From Ischnura elegans (lineage: Eukaryota; Arthropoda; Insecta; Odonata; Coenagrionidae), in contig NC_060247.1 of the NCBI RefSeq assembly GCF_921293095.1, positions 56,827,111-56,891,110 on the forward strand: DNA of 64,000 nucleotides, in the 5' to 3' direction. Under the pieces are notes generated by a model, which saw only the letters and a list, made by a program, of their open reading frames with translations, searched no databases and had not been told where the DNA came from. The translations under genes and the position numbers were made by a program. Below, one piece after another: positions 1 to 11,197 of the stretch; position 1 is the first letter of the stretch, and every line of letters begins with the position of its first letter.

Positions 1-1309
1 ATTGGAGAGGGTAAGAAGGAAGAAGAGGGTATGGCTATAATATTGTTTAGTTGTAAAATCAAAGTTTAATAATTGAGTTTCGAAGGTTTTTTTTAAAGAA
101 AATGGTCATGGTCCCCAACACGTTTTCCTTGAAATGGGGCTAAAGTAACAATTCTCTATGATGACATGAGGAAAACAATGGCAATGGAATAATTATAGAC
201 AACAATTCTTGTTGACGACATGAAATAAACAAAAGGAGTCATGTAATCAAAATAGTGGAGCTCGGTTGTACATGTCGTCACTCTCGATTTTTCATCCTGC
301 ATGCTTATCAATTGTGTTTGTAATTTGATTTTATGAAGTAATGGTACATATCATAGCTCCCAAATTTTTCTATGTAATTACCCATGACATTGTCTTTCCT
401 TGATTTGTGAAGCAAAAGTGAACATTTCAAGTTCCATTTGTCTGTAACTACCTATTCAGCAACATAGGGCGTAATCGACATATCTGAACCAATATAAAAT
501 TTTAGAAAACCGTTTATCCGTTAACAACTTGCCTTCAAAGTCATCTATGATAATTTCAGCCAGGACAAGAGTGAGAGGTGATTCTATGGCAAGCACGTTC
601 ATCTGAATGTAATATTTGCCCTCAAATAAAATAAAATTTTAGGAAACACACAGTTTGAGCAGTGAATAGATTTCTTTGGTGAGGGAGGTTCACAGTGGTT
701 CTGTTTAACAAATTTTCAGCATGCAAAAGAGCTTTGAATGAGGGAAATGAGGAAATAGATTGCAAAAATAAAAAGAAAACAGCTAAGCATTGGGCAGTAT
801 GATGATTGGAAGAAGCTGTTTGTCTCAAGAAACAGAGATGACAACTGCAAATAATGGTTTAAACCTTGACAGCTGGTGGTAAACTGTATTTAACCTATGA
901 GCCAGCAAATTCATAGGGGCATTGACACTAGCTATAACTGGTGTGATGGAACATCTTGTTTGTGAAGTTTTGGTAAACCACACACAATCATGTATTGAAA
1001 ATGGTCCTGTGAATAACACTGCATATGGAAAATTGCCAGTAAGTTTTAATTAACAATATGATGAGAATTTCATTAAGCAATAATCTATATTAACTGAATG
1101 GGTGAAACTTCTGTACATGAGAAAGGAAAATGATGAGGATATATAATAGTTAAGATAGACAAAAAAAGGTTGAACAAAGGAGGAAAGAGTGGTATATGAT
1201 GATGGTATGGGACTATATATAGTCAACAGCGACAGAGGGCTCTTTGGATAATGAAGGTAAGAAAAGAGGTGAACATGGATATCCCACCTGATCTTCCTAA
1301 AGAACTTAG
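1..1309. other. Gene-free AT-rich stretch
   Basis: I see no exon, RNA gene or recognisable element here. The short open frames on the minus strand (around 622-1019) have no family resemblance and no conserved splice context. Confidence 0.5.
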
Positions 1310-1310
1310 T

Positions 1311-1525
1311 AAAGGAATGGTACGGTATTTGTAGGAGGCAATCGACAGTTAAGTTATTTGGGCTATTAGGAAGGATAGAGGCGGGGTAGAGGGACCACGA
1401 CTTAACGTCCAATTCAACAGACGGATGGCTGTTCTGTCTGTGCCCTCTACAAAGCACTCAAGCAGGGATCCAATAAATTCCTGCCACCACTAGGATTAGA
1501 ACCCTGGTCCACTGGAAAGTTTGAA
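1311..1525 (-). mobile_element. tRNA-derived SINE fragment with conserved core
   Basis: Read on the minus strand, a tRNA B-box-like element (GGTTCTAATCC, 1493-1503) is followed by a core containing GGACGTTAAGTCGTGGTCCC (1391-1410). The same order of parts, with closely similar sequence down to CAAATACC and TACCATT, is present at 32769-33075 on the + strand. They are two copies of one SINE family. The A box is not clear in this copy, so its 5' head is probably lost or diverged. Confidence 0.6.
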
Positions 1526-2900
1526 AGGAAAAAGAAAGACACCCTTAAGCATCACATAAGGAGGAATCATGGCCTGAAGAGTTTGTGAAGACATTCTGCC
1601 TTCCATTCTAATTAACTAACTAACTTAAGGTAATTATAAAGTTAATATCGCCATACGAATACTAACATAAATTTAAGAAGGGAAGTTTAGCCTAAAAACA
1701 GCTAAAAAACGCTGCAACTAGTATATTCGTATCCTGTTTATTAATTTTGTTATTCTTTAAAGATCTCTCAGATGGAAAACGTGGAATTCTCCACTGAAAT
1801 TGAGATAAAACTAAAAATGCGCTTTTAAATTAATTACTTACTTCATACTCTTGAAAATGCATAACTGGTATTGAAAATAATGATGCTATCAATTCTCCAG
1901 TCTCTTTTTGTTATTTAGTATTTATTTTCGACTCACTATAACTCAAGGGAAAATAATTTCAGGATGTACGGACTGAGAAATCATTCTGCAATATTATAGA
2001 GAAAAAAACAGGATAGACTGATCAAAAATAAACCCATATAGTAGTGAAATTCTTCATTGTCCACAACTTCACTGTACGAATAAGGTCATACCAGAATACT
2101 AGATAATGGGAAAACCAGATAGAATGTTTCCTAATTCTTAATTAGCTACTACAATTAGTGTTTCATTATCTCCGTTAAGATATTTTATAACATTTATATA
2201 GATTTTTGTTTTTTTTAGTTGGACCTTGGCCCGTTAATTAATAAAAGAATATGAAATAATCTCCCTGGCCTGGCCGGTGCTAATGGCAATTTATTGGCTG
2301 ATTCTACGACTAACAAAGAATCCACTACAATAAAACACGACTTACGGACCGAGAAACTATTACAATACCATTTATATTTTCCTTCTGTTTTGCACCAAAC
2401 AATTCAAACAAAATATAATAATTAATTTAGAAGGAAAAGAATTTTATTTCATTGCACATTTGCGGCATGAGCAGACAAGGGTCTGCTTCCAAAGGGCTGA
2501 CGTCATTTCTGATAAATTCTCGACATTCGTCAGGGAAGAATGGTGCATACCATGCATAAAGATACTGCACTGAGGATTAAAAGGTTTTGACAGCTGAACA
2601 CAGTGGACCACAGTCATAAAACCACCGAGGACCATGCCCCACCACCACAACAACAACAACACTAAAAATGCGCATTACGCGCGAATTGTAAAATTAAGCT
2701 CTCAGTAGCTCAAAATGTAAGAGAAATAGTACCTTAAGATCAATTAGCGGTAATCCTTCACGATTTCAACACCCACTATCACTTAATTCATCCACTGACT
2801 TATATGAGAAGATTTTATTCAAAATCTCCGTATTTTCGTTCTTAAGTCGATTGCAACATGACAACAACAATCGAACGATAATTATCAATTCGATAGAATA
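1526..2900. other. Intergenic stretch upstream of UQCRB
   Basis: This is mostly AT-rich unique-looking DNA. A 72-codon open frame on the minus strand (2444-2662) begins in a CAA/CCA trinucleotide run and has no recognisable family; I do not call it a gene. No other feature is seen. Confidence 0.45.
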
Positions 2901-2909
2901 TATCGTACG

Positions 2910-2917
2910 TATCGATA
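2910..2917. promoter_or_regulatory. DRE (DREF-type) site in the UQCRB promoter
   Basis: A perfect palindrome TATCGATA lies 26 bases upstream of the UQCRB start codon, among partial copies (CGATAG, TATCG) between 2889 and 2917. This octamer is the binding site of the insect factor DREF/BEAF and is typical of housekeeping promoters. Its position just before a short 5' UTR fits a core-promoter site. Binding is inferred. Confidence 0.5.
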
Positions 2918-2943
2918 GGTATTCTTGGCGATCTTCTGCGAAA

Positions 2944-3536
2944 ATGGCAGTCAGTGGAAGTTCATCTGGATTTTTTCGTAAGTGTTTTTCTAGATAGTCT
3001 AAAGTGTTTCGGCTGCAATATTTTGAAGATCGAGGCTTTAACTAGCGTTAAGAATAATTAAATGCTTAATTTTTATTATTTAGGCCAATTTCCTGCCCTG
3101 AGGAAGTGGGCTTACAACCTTTCTGGTTTCAATAAGTACGGTGAGTACCACTCGTATGTTTGTTTTCTCGGATTTTATACGGCCATGCACTAATTTTAAC
3201 GTATTTAAATTCTAGGATTACATTATGACGATTGTATTGATGAAAATGAAGATGTGAAAGAAGCTCTGCGAAGGTTGCCGCAGAAGGTAGTTGACGAGAG
3301 AAATTTCCGTATTCAACGAGCTCTGCACCTGTCTCTCACTAAAGATATCCTCCCTAAGGACCAATGGACGAAGTTCGAAGAGGTAAAGACATCGCATGTA
3401 TTGATAGGCTTTCTCCTGGGGCGTTTTCTGAAATCTCATTCTCAATTATATTTTTCAGGATAATAGGTACCTGAAGCCGTACCTTGAAGAAGTGGAGCGG
3501 GAGCGTGAAGAACGGGAGCAATGGAATAAGAATTGA
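2944..3536 (+). CDS. UQCRB: Cytochrome b-c1 complex subunit 7 (14 kDa, UQCRB)
   Basis: This nuclear-encoded subunit of mitochondrial complex III sits on the matrix side against cytochrome b and helps stabilise it and the ubiquinone site. There are four coding exons: 2944-2977, 3084-3140, 3216-3382 and 3459-3536. All introns are GT-AG and phases add up (34, 57, 167 and 78 nt) to 111 aa, exactly the usual animal length. Family landmarks in order are [14 protein letters not shown] near the N-terminus, [14 protein letters not shown], the FRIQRAL helix, [16 protein letters not shown], and the charged C-terminal helix EEVERERE. As usual for this subunit there is no cleavable mitochondrial presequence. 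The start is the first ATG, preceded by AAA and downstream of the DRE motif. It is compact, with introns of 75-106 nt, unlike the next two genes. The call is very secure. Confidence 0.97.
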
Positions 3537-3598
3537 AATTTAGTTGCAAAATTTTAGAATATAGATGAACATGGGTCTTGTGCAGAATGTGAGGTTAG

Positions 3599-3633
3599 AA
3601 TAAATTATTTGTATCCCTCTTAATGTAAATAAA
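3599..3633 (+). promoter_or_regulatory. UQCRB polyadenylation signals
   Basis: Two AATAAA hexamers (3599-3604 and 3628-3633) lie 63 and 92 bases after the UQCRB stop codon. They are the likely 3'-end signals and give a very short 3' UTR. Confidence 0.6.
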
Positions 3634-3639
3634 TCCCGT

Positions 3640-5380
3640 TGAAACATATCATGCGAGCTTCTTATATTGCTGCAGTGGAATGAGAGGATGGATAAACCTT
3701 AATTATCAGAGGAAAGTATGATTGATTCAATTCGTCGTTATATAACCATGTCATAAACTCTGAAATTATGTACATGATTTTGTTCATTTTTTTATCGCTT
3801 ATGAATGATACTGACCCATTCGCACAACAAATTTAACGTGCATTGAGGAGATGATTGTGAAACCTTTGGTTTTTATTTTTTGATATCCACTGGCATACAT
3901 CATGGGAAGTAAATCTTGCTCTTATTAGGCATGCCTTCTTTGGATTCTGTTCATCTCTTTTTCAGCTGTTCAAGCAAATTCCATTTGTACACTCAATCCT
4001 TCATTTCACTTAATGTGTGTAGTTAGTAATGGTGTTAGGTCATTGGGTTTGGGGGAGGTGAGAATGGTGTACATCTACATAACATCCTGCGAGCCAACTC
4101 TAGGGTGTTTGGCATGGGGTGATCAATCACAACCATGCAGTATGCGAGTGGATTCTCTCATGCTCACCACATGGCCAGGAAAATGTTACTGTTCGGCGAA
4201 GTATAACTCATGTATTATGTTTTAATCTTCGAGAGTCGAGTTGAGAAGTCTTACTGTTAAAAACCGACAATAAACTTGCTATTGAACCTGTGATTATCAA
4301 GGGAGGTTCAACTTTAGTAATTCCAGTCTATGACTTTTATCAGGTATTTCTTATAATCGTATCTTCTCGTGTAGTGCCCATTATATGGTTGCAGTATGCC
4401 ATCACTTGCGAATGACATCCATTAGATACCTAAGGGTAATCTCTAGCAGTGGAGACAAAACTGTTGGTCAGTTTTCTAACTATGAGTACACCCAAAAGAG
4501 AATACTACTGGGCATCATTGACCATGAAAGTTTTTAAGTGTTGGATATCTTGTATTTTGGAGCTACATATCTCGCTGTTAAGCCCAAGGAAGGGTCATTA
4601 TAAATCTGGCCTTTTGGTCAAACTATGAACCAAATACGGATGAAGTACAAAAAATAGTAACAGGCCTTAGATATATTTTCTTAATTTAAAATCAGTTACC
4701 AGTAACGATCACAATTATAAAAAGGAACTGTGTCTATATGAGTGCAGTTACTGCTTCTTATCGTGGATCATTTTTTTACAATAGGTATCCTTATATGTAA
4801 ATATAAAATGTCTGTCCTATAGTGTTTTTAAAGTTATAATTGTGACTAAGTACTTCCTTTTGGTATTATCAAATTATTAAAATATTTTGTGTACAAATTA
4901 CCTGTGAAGTGTTAGTATGCACACAATTTTAAGTAAGTTTATGGTTTCCACACTTATTCAATTAAATAATTGATTGTAATTACATGAATGATTATGACAT
5001 ATATTGTAACTTCATACTTTTCTCAATGCTTGTTATGGAGTAATTTTTTTAATCACACCATTTGACTCAATAATACTGTGCTAATATACAGTGGCTTAAC
5101 TAAATGAAACAAAATTGGTTTTATAGGTCATAGGCCCCTTAGAAAAAACTTTTACTAAAGAGATTTTCATAGCATGAAGCTTATAATCAATATTCTCTGT
5201 TAATTTCACCGTCAGTGATATTTTTTCATAATTCTTGAATCAGCGTCCTCTCTTTATTTCCCTCATCCTCTTGTTCATTATCTAAGAATATAAGAGACTG
5301 GTCTCTTTCCCGCTCATGAATCATGTTGAGTCTGATATAAATATGCAATGATAGATGCAAATCAGTCAAAATATAAAAAT
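3640..5380. other. Intergenic DNA, no gene seen
   Basis: AT-rich sequence with no recognisable exon. At 5091 a CAGTGGCTTAACTA string matches the left terminus of the hAT MITE at 8788, but no matching right end follows, so at most it is a truncated copy. Confidence 0.45.
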
Positions 5381-5383
5381 AAA

Positions 5384-6130
5384 TCAGCCAATTATAGACC
5401 TATTAGTATTCAATCTGTACATATATTGACAAGGGTTGTGGGAACCCTTGCAGTATCCATATTGACCCATACACCAGGCCCATGCTGGACCCCTTCTTAG
5501 GGCTGTGGGCGGCCATGGCCAGAGGGCGCCAGCACTGTGCACATGTAGCCCTACTGGGGGGCACCAAAGATTTCCAGGCTGGAGGGCACACCGGGATATG
5601 TCCCAGCGGCCCAGCACGGGCCTGCCCTACACTTAATTACATGTATCATTTATCCTGAAAAACATGGATTTAGACAGGGCTTGTCCACATGTACCAATTT
5701 GGCTGGTTTTACTTATTACCCTAACCTGCTCTTGGAAGATTAAAAAAAAAAAAACGTGGATGTGGTATATGCTGATCTTTCCAAAGTTTTTGACATGGTA
5801 AATCACAAACTACTTTTTCATTAAATTAAGACTATTAGGATACATGGCATAGCACTAAACTGGTTGAAGATTTATGTAATAGGCCATTGACAGATGGTAA
5901 AAATGGTTACGGTTAATTACTTCTCATATCTTTAATGCTTCCTCTGTTGTCCCCCATGGCTTCCATTTGGGACCTACACTTTTATTACGTTTTATGAATA
6001 ACATATGTCAAGCTATCACCCTCATTCCATTCTATATTTACCCAGGTGACAGAAATTTTTTATGCCTATTTCTCCTATTTTAGATTGTGAGACTTGAATT
6101 GTGGTTACCAAAAATTTCATAGTGATGCAC
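5384..6130 (+). mobile_element. Decayed LINE reverse-transcriptase fragment
   Basis: Frame-hopping translation gives RT landmarks in order: ANYRPISIQS (from 5384), an HGFRQGLSTCTNL-like block (about 5660-5700), motif A VYADLSKVFDMVNHK (about 5764-5808), and a motif B-like SVVPHGFHLGPTL (about 5943-5981). Several frameshifts and stops separate them, so it is a dead non-LTR retrotransposon of the Jockey/CR1/I group that cannot be placed further. Between the first two blocks lies an unrelated GC-rich segment (see 5425-5640). Confidence 0.65.
5425..5640. repeat. GC-rich segment inside the LINE fragment
   Basis: About 215 bases, clearly richer in G+C than both flanks, sit where only about 100 bases of RT coding sequence are expected. 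No RT homology is visible and no clear terminal repeats were found. It may be a small insertion or a hypermutated stretch; origin unknown. Confidence 0.35.
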
Positions 6131-6183
6131 TTACAACTTACTGACTTTAAGTATAATGGAAAATACATTGTCATATTCTATTA

Positions 6184-8186
6184 CAGTAAAACCTCTATGT
6201 AGTGAACCTCTCTACATCGAAAACCTCTATACATCATACCAACCCTCTGGTCCCGTCAGTTTTACATGTAAATTTATAGGCAAACCTCTATAGTGAACCT
6301 CTTTATATCGTAAAACCTCTATATATCATAGCAACAAGACACCCCGAGACGGCCTAACTACCTCCGCATTTCGTACCGAGACAACTAGAGACCATCAATG
6401 CAGCCGCGATAACGAACATGGAATGACATTATCAGCGATAAATGTTTCACGCTTATTTTTTTCTTATACACCATTAATAATTTTCACGTTAACCATTAGT
6501 TTGGGCCATTTTGTTCCGTATGAGAGCATACCTAACAGTAAATAAGAAAAAGGCATCCAACTCTCCTAATCATATTAAGTGGCAGTTAATGATGATGATG
6601 ACAGAAGACATTGTTTTCTCTCAAATCATGGTCAAAATCTTGCGATAGCAATCGCTTTCATTTACTTATGGCTTTATTTTCTTGTAAGTGCCTACATACA
6701 ATGTTCAGTTAATAAAAGAGGTGACCAGCGCAGCTTATAATCACTTGCTGGCGGAAATATTTCAACCAACTTCACTCTCATCCATGGAGACAGAATTACT
6801 CGACCGCATTGCTACTTCTGCTTCTAAAATGAAAATATTTCATGAATATACTGCGACTTGAAATAAATCAAATACAATTTTGCAATTATTTCATTCCCAC
6901 ATTTCCCGGTGTAGCACTTTCTTACTACCGCCTTGGTAATTTTTTCGATGCTTTCGTGAACGATAGTAGTTTATAATTTATTGCGCTTAGCGACATATGT
7001 CTTGCCTGCGTATTTATGCCGCAAAATCTGTCTCTCCAATCGGGAGTCCGGGATGTCAATTTCTACCAATACTGACGAACATCAATCCATGCGCGACAAT
7101 GCTAGGTGAAGGAGACAGCTAATTAGCTGATATGCGGTAGGGCAAGGAAATTTCTTACAGTCGCGGCCGCATTCTAAAGTAGTTCGCCCAGCATTCTCGC
7201 CGGGAAATCACGTCCTTTCGCAGACCTAGCATTTTTGTGTGCCCCTGACAGATTTTTTCTTCGGAACACTACTTGCATTATATTTTGGAGAGAGAGAATT
7301 CAATGAAATTTTCAAAATTGTGCTCAATTTCTTGTCTATTTTTTGCAGTAGTCACATGTTTATTTATATTTTTATAATTTTTAACAAGTCACATGTTATA
7401 AGAATGATAAATCAGTTCTCTAAAAGATATTATCAGGAGTATTTTCAATTATTGCCCATAAAATATAAAAATTACTTAATTAATCATAGGCTGATGATGG
7501 ATTCGAGAAATAAAAGAAGGCGACTACTTGACATTACCACATAATTAGCTATTTCTCTAGCCATCAACGAGGGCTGGCAGAAGGATGATGTAGCAGTGAC
7601 CTTTGGAAAGCCATCATTCACCCTGACATCTATTTTAAACAACCAAGGAAAAACATAAGAAACTGTCTATCTAGGCTATACAATTAAAACACTCAGGCAG
7701 TGAAATAAAAGGGATGAAGAAATTATGTTGAGAAATATAAAACTATTGTACTTTCCTCCGAACACTATTAGTAAATTGAATAATTTCTTAGGTCAAAAGG
7801 CATTAACGAAAACAGCTAGTGATTTATTTATAGTGAAAATGACATTAAAAAGTGCTCATGTAATTGAAAACATTATTTCAAAAGAGTTTGAAAAAAATTT
7901 TAAGCAAAACCAATAACTAATTTATTTTCTAAAAAGGCCTCTTTAACTAGTTCCTTTACCTTTGTGTAATCCTTTTCCTAATGTATAACTGTAAATATAT
8001 GTTCACTTATGCATGCATATATGTTTAAATATAGTTATTTAATGATTAAAAAGACAGTAGCACCTTTCATTTCCCAAGGATATGAAAAAATGGTGCCTTC
8101 CACTAAAACCTCTCTATAGTGAACCTCCATACATCAAATTGCCCAAATTTTGGTCCCCTCCATTACGATGTAAAGAGGTTTTACTG
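6184..8186 (+). mobile_element. Internally deleted Tigger/pogo-type transposon
   Basis: The ends are inverted, CAGTAAAACCTCT at 6184 and its complement AGAGGTTTTACTG ending at 8186. TA precedes the left end, as expected for pogo/Tc1-mariner insertion; the right TA is not intact. Both ends carry subterminal direct copies of an AAAACCTCTATATAGTGAACC-like unit. Transposase remnants are visible: RNKRRRLLDITT followed by LAISLAINEGWQKDDVAVTFG and a STL-type helix (about 7500-7670) match the N-terminal pogo/CENP-B helix-turn-helix, and RNIKLLYFPPNTISKLNN (about 7728-7781) matches the C-terminal part of the DDE domain. The catalytic core between them is missing, so it is non-autonomous. The 6400-7490 interior is not recognised. 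Confidence 0.75.
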
Positions 8187-8653
8187 TTTTTATCACATAG
8201 AGGTACCCATTAACTTCATCGGCTTCCAATTATGAAAAATAGCACTTTTCCATTGAAAAAACATGTGTGGCTACCTTACCGGGAATGTTGGTTGGTTGGA
8301 AGGAATATCCTCTTATGAGGTAAGTCTACAATGTTTTAGCCATAGTATGACCCCAATCAGGTCTTCTTCCAATGAGGGAATGCATCAGAGGAAGGTTTAA
8401 TATTGTCACTAATACATACCTGGATGTCGCCTATTTTGCAGGGGCTTGTGTACGTTTGTGCTTGACTTGGAATAGAATGCTTTATGGCACTAATTCCATC
8501 ATCATCTGATCAGAAAGTGTGGCAGCAAGGGCTGTAATACTGGTATACATCTCATCTTTGCCACAGGCTGCAACTCTTGATAAGGGGAGAAGGGGAACTG
8601 CAATAAATATCCCCATATTACTATAAAACATACATACTGTATTTATCTGTATT

Positions 8654-8706
8654 TAGTCCCCCCTTTTTTTCCAAAAATGCCCATAGTAAAAGTAAAGGGG
8701 GGACTA
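8654..8706. repeat. Short perfect inverted repeat
   Basis: TAGTCCCCCCTTT (8654-8666) and its exact complement AAAGGGGGGACTA (8694-8706) form a 13-bp stem around a 27-base loop. Possibly the relic end of a transposon; no partner end seen. Confidence 0.5.
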
Positions 8707-8787
8707 TATTCAAACGCATTTTTTATATTTTTCCCGAAACTGAAGCTTCAAAATTAGTGGTGGGATTAGGAGAAATATGTTATGTAG

Positions 8788-9061
8788 CAGTGGCTTAACT
8801 ATGGGGAAAGGGATGAGAGTATAGATCCCTCCCCAGAGCCTTGGAGATATAAAAAAATCATTTGCAACTATTATGTAGTTTTGGCGTAAAACAACTGCAT
8901 CTGCTTAAAGTTCATTTCTTTATGCCAAAATGATGTAAAATGTATTTCCAGGTAAGTCATTTTTCAAGCATTTTACCAGATTTTGCCTGGGGGGATGGGG
9001 GGTTGCCACCCTAGGCCATCCCATCCCCCCCTAGGCATATTCCTAAATAGCAACGCCACGG
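8788..9061 (+). mobile_element. hAT MITE, subfamily A, copy 1
   Basis: The element starts CAGTGGCTTAACTA and ends TAGCAACGCCACGG. Flanking octamers TTATGTAG and ATATTTAG agree at 6 of 8 positions, as for an aged 8-bp hAT target duplication. The interior (AACTGCATCTGCTT, ATGATGTAAAATGTATTTCC) is shared with the copy at 9668-9931. It has no coding capacity. Confidence 0.75.
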
Positions 9062-9667
9062 ATATTTAGTATGTAAGTATTTTTCTCTACGATGAAAATA
9101 GGTTGTCCATTTAAAAAATGACCTTCAGTTTTTACAGCAAATATCAAACTATAAGTATGTACCATGATCAGCTAAACTATTAAAAGTATTGCTTTTGGTT
9201 TTCATCTTTTTTTACAGTGTTTCCCTTCAGAATTGTGGTTATCAAAGTACCCCTCTATCAGCTTTTGATTTAAGCCTTTTTAGCTACTTAACTGCCACAT
9301 TAGTCTTGCCAGCAGTCATCATAGCAAAACCACCACATGTTGCCTAAAGCATGACATTCTTCTATGTGACTTGAAAATGCTATTTTCTTATTGCCCATTT
9401 AGATCCTGGTTTGAACTATGAACCCTAGTGTCTCTCAGTGCACAAAGGAAAAGATAACTGAATGCTTGCCCCTGAAATATCGAGGAATGTGACAGAAGTG
9501 AGGAAATGGATCAACAAAAGGGGTAGAATCAGCTCAGTATCTTAAGAGTTCCATCAGCCATTCAGCCTGTTCCTCACTAAGCTATTGTGCCAATAGCTAA
9601 AACACTAAAATTATGGCGCAGAAAAGGATTACAGTGAGGAGGAAGTTGTTACAAGTCAGATACTTCC

Positions 9668-9931
9668 CAGCGGTGTAACTGTGGGGGGGGGGGGGGAGAG
9701 GATTGATCCCCGCCCAAAGCCTCAGAGAAATAAAATTATTAAATCTATTGTCTAGTTTTGACACATAACAACTGCATCTGCTTCAAGCTAAATTTTAAGT
9801 GCCGAAATGATGTAAAATGTATTTCCAGGCATGTCATTTTTCAAAACTTTTTCCAGTAAATTTCCCCGTTGCCTGTCCACTAGCTAGGCCCGTTCTTTTC
9901 CCCCCAATGCCCATTTCTAGTTACTCCACTG
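9668..9931 (+). mobile_element. hAT MITE, subfamily A, copy 2
   Basis: The element runs from CAGCGGTGTAACTG to AGTTACTCCACTG and is flanked by a perfect 8-bp duplication ATACTTCC (9660-9667 and 9932-9939). The interior matches the copy at 8788-9061 over long blocks. A poly-G run (9686-9699) follows the left end. Perfect duplication implies it is younger than copy 1. Confidence 0.85.
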
Positions 9932-9939
9932 ATACTTCC

Positions 9940-11197
9940 CATGATCAAGACTTTGAGGTAAAAGATTTAAATTAGTGTCACAGACTGCATCAGACAGAAT
10001 TTAATGATCTTGTGAGATATCTCGATTCACAAGATAGCAGAGCTTATGGCATCAAAACTGAAGCAATAGCATTCACTCCAGCCAGATATCAAGATTGCAG
10101 AGGAAGGATTCATCACAATGGTTTTCTTTTTTTCGAGGAAAAAGGTACATATTTTCTTGGGCTGACGTGGAAGTCTTGATGAATTTATTCTGTGAATATA
10201 GCACATTCTCATGTTGGTAAGGCTGCTTTCCACATTTTATTGATAGCTGAGATAGAAAAGCACACAGAATTACAGACAAATAGCCATCAAGAATTCTTAA
10301 TTCCTGGAAGAAAATTGTCCAAAATAAGCTTCTAGTAGATCAAAATAACAATCTGTTTCCATCCCTGGGAATGATGAAGTTGCTAAATCAATGAACAATC
10401 GTGATGAGTGTCTCCAATTCTTATTTGGAGTGGAATTCCCAAGGCTGAGTAGAAAAAAGGTTAAGGAAGGAATCTTTGTGGTCCCTCAAATACTTACGAT
10501 ATTGTGAAATCCTGAGTAATTAAAATTTTGGTTTGGAAAAAGAAAGCAGCCTGGGAAGCCTTAAAATGTGTGCATATGTAGTGCTCAAGTCAAATGCCTG
10601 TTGTTTAGTTTTAGTCGAGCTCTACCCTCACCAATCAAATGTAACCCTCTGGTTGAATAACTGAGTGAGTGACCGACTTAAATACTTGCCAACGATCTTT
10701 GAACTTAATAATGAACTGGAATAGCCTCAAAAATTCAATTTTCCCTCATTTTATCGCCAATGCCTGCTGCGAAGTTGGAGGTAAATTTTTCATGAATATT
10801 ATTCAAGTCTCGCAATTAAAACCTTACCAGTATTTGAACCGCTAACGAGGATATAGATTTCCGAGAGCGGTATCGACTACAGACTTCTTCAATTAACGAC
10901 TTACTGCATTCATAAAATCCGCGAAGGCCTGGCGACTAAAACAAAAGACGCCAAATATGCGAGTAATCAGCACGAAACAAAAGAATCGACTCATGATGTC
11001 GTCAGGTTGGGGAGGTCTGGTGGTTTTTGGTGTTTTGTCGTTGTGTTAATTGTGAGAGATAATTTATCGTGTGACTCAGTGGTTAATACCTCGTCAGTTA
11101 TTTTAATAAACTGCTGCTTGACATTGCCAAGCTTTTATAAGAATTGTAGTGACACACTAATTACATCATTTAAATGGGAGTAGACCATTAGTAAACA
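9940..11197. other. Region upstream of SNX17
   Basis: No gene is recognised. The last 200 bases before the SNX17 start codon must hold its 5' UTR and promoter; the composition shifts toward GT-rich at about 11000-11060. No TATA box or full DRE octamer was found (a partial TATCGA occurs near 10871). Confidence 0.4.

Noticed and set aside
2444-2662. 72-codon minus-strand frame starting MLLLLWWWG
   Set aside because: The start is coded by a CAA/CCA trinucleotide run and the rest has no recognisable family, splice context or conserved motif.
7239-7544. 101-codon + strand frame as a gene
   Set aside because: Only its last residues resemble anything, namely a pogo transposase N-terminus inside the deleted Tigger-type element.
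8796-8830. hAT element at 5091 as a full copy
   Set aside because: Only the left 14 bases match the 8788 copy; no interior or right end follows.
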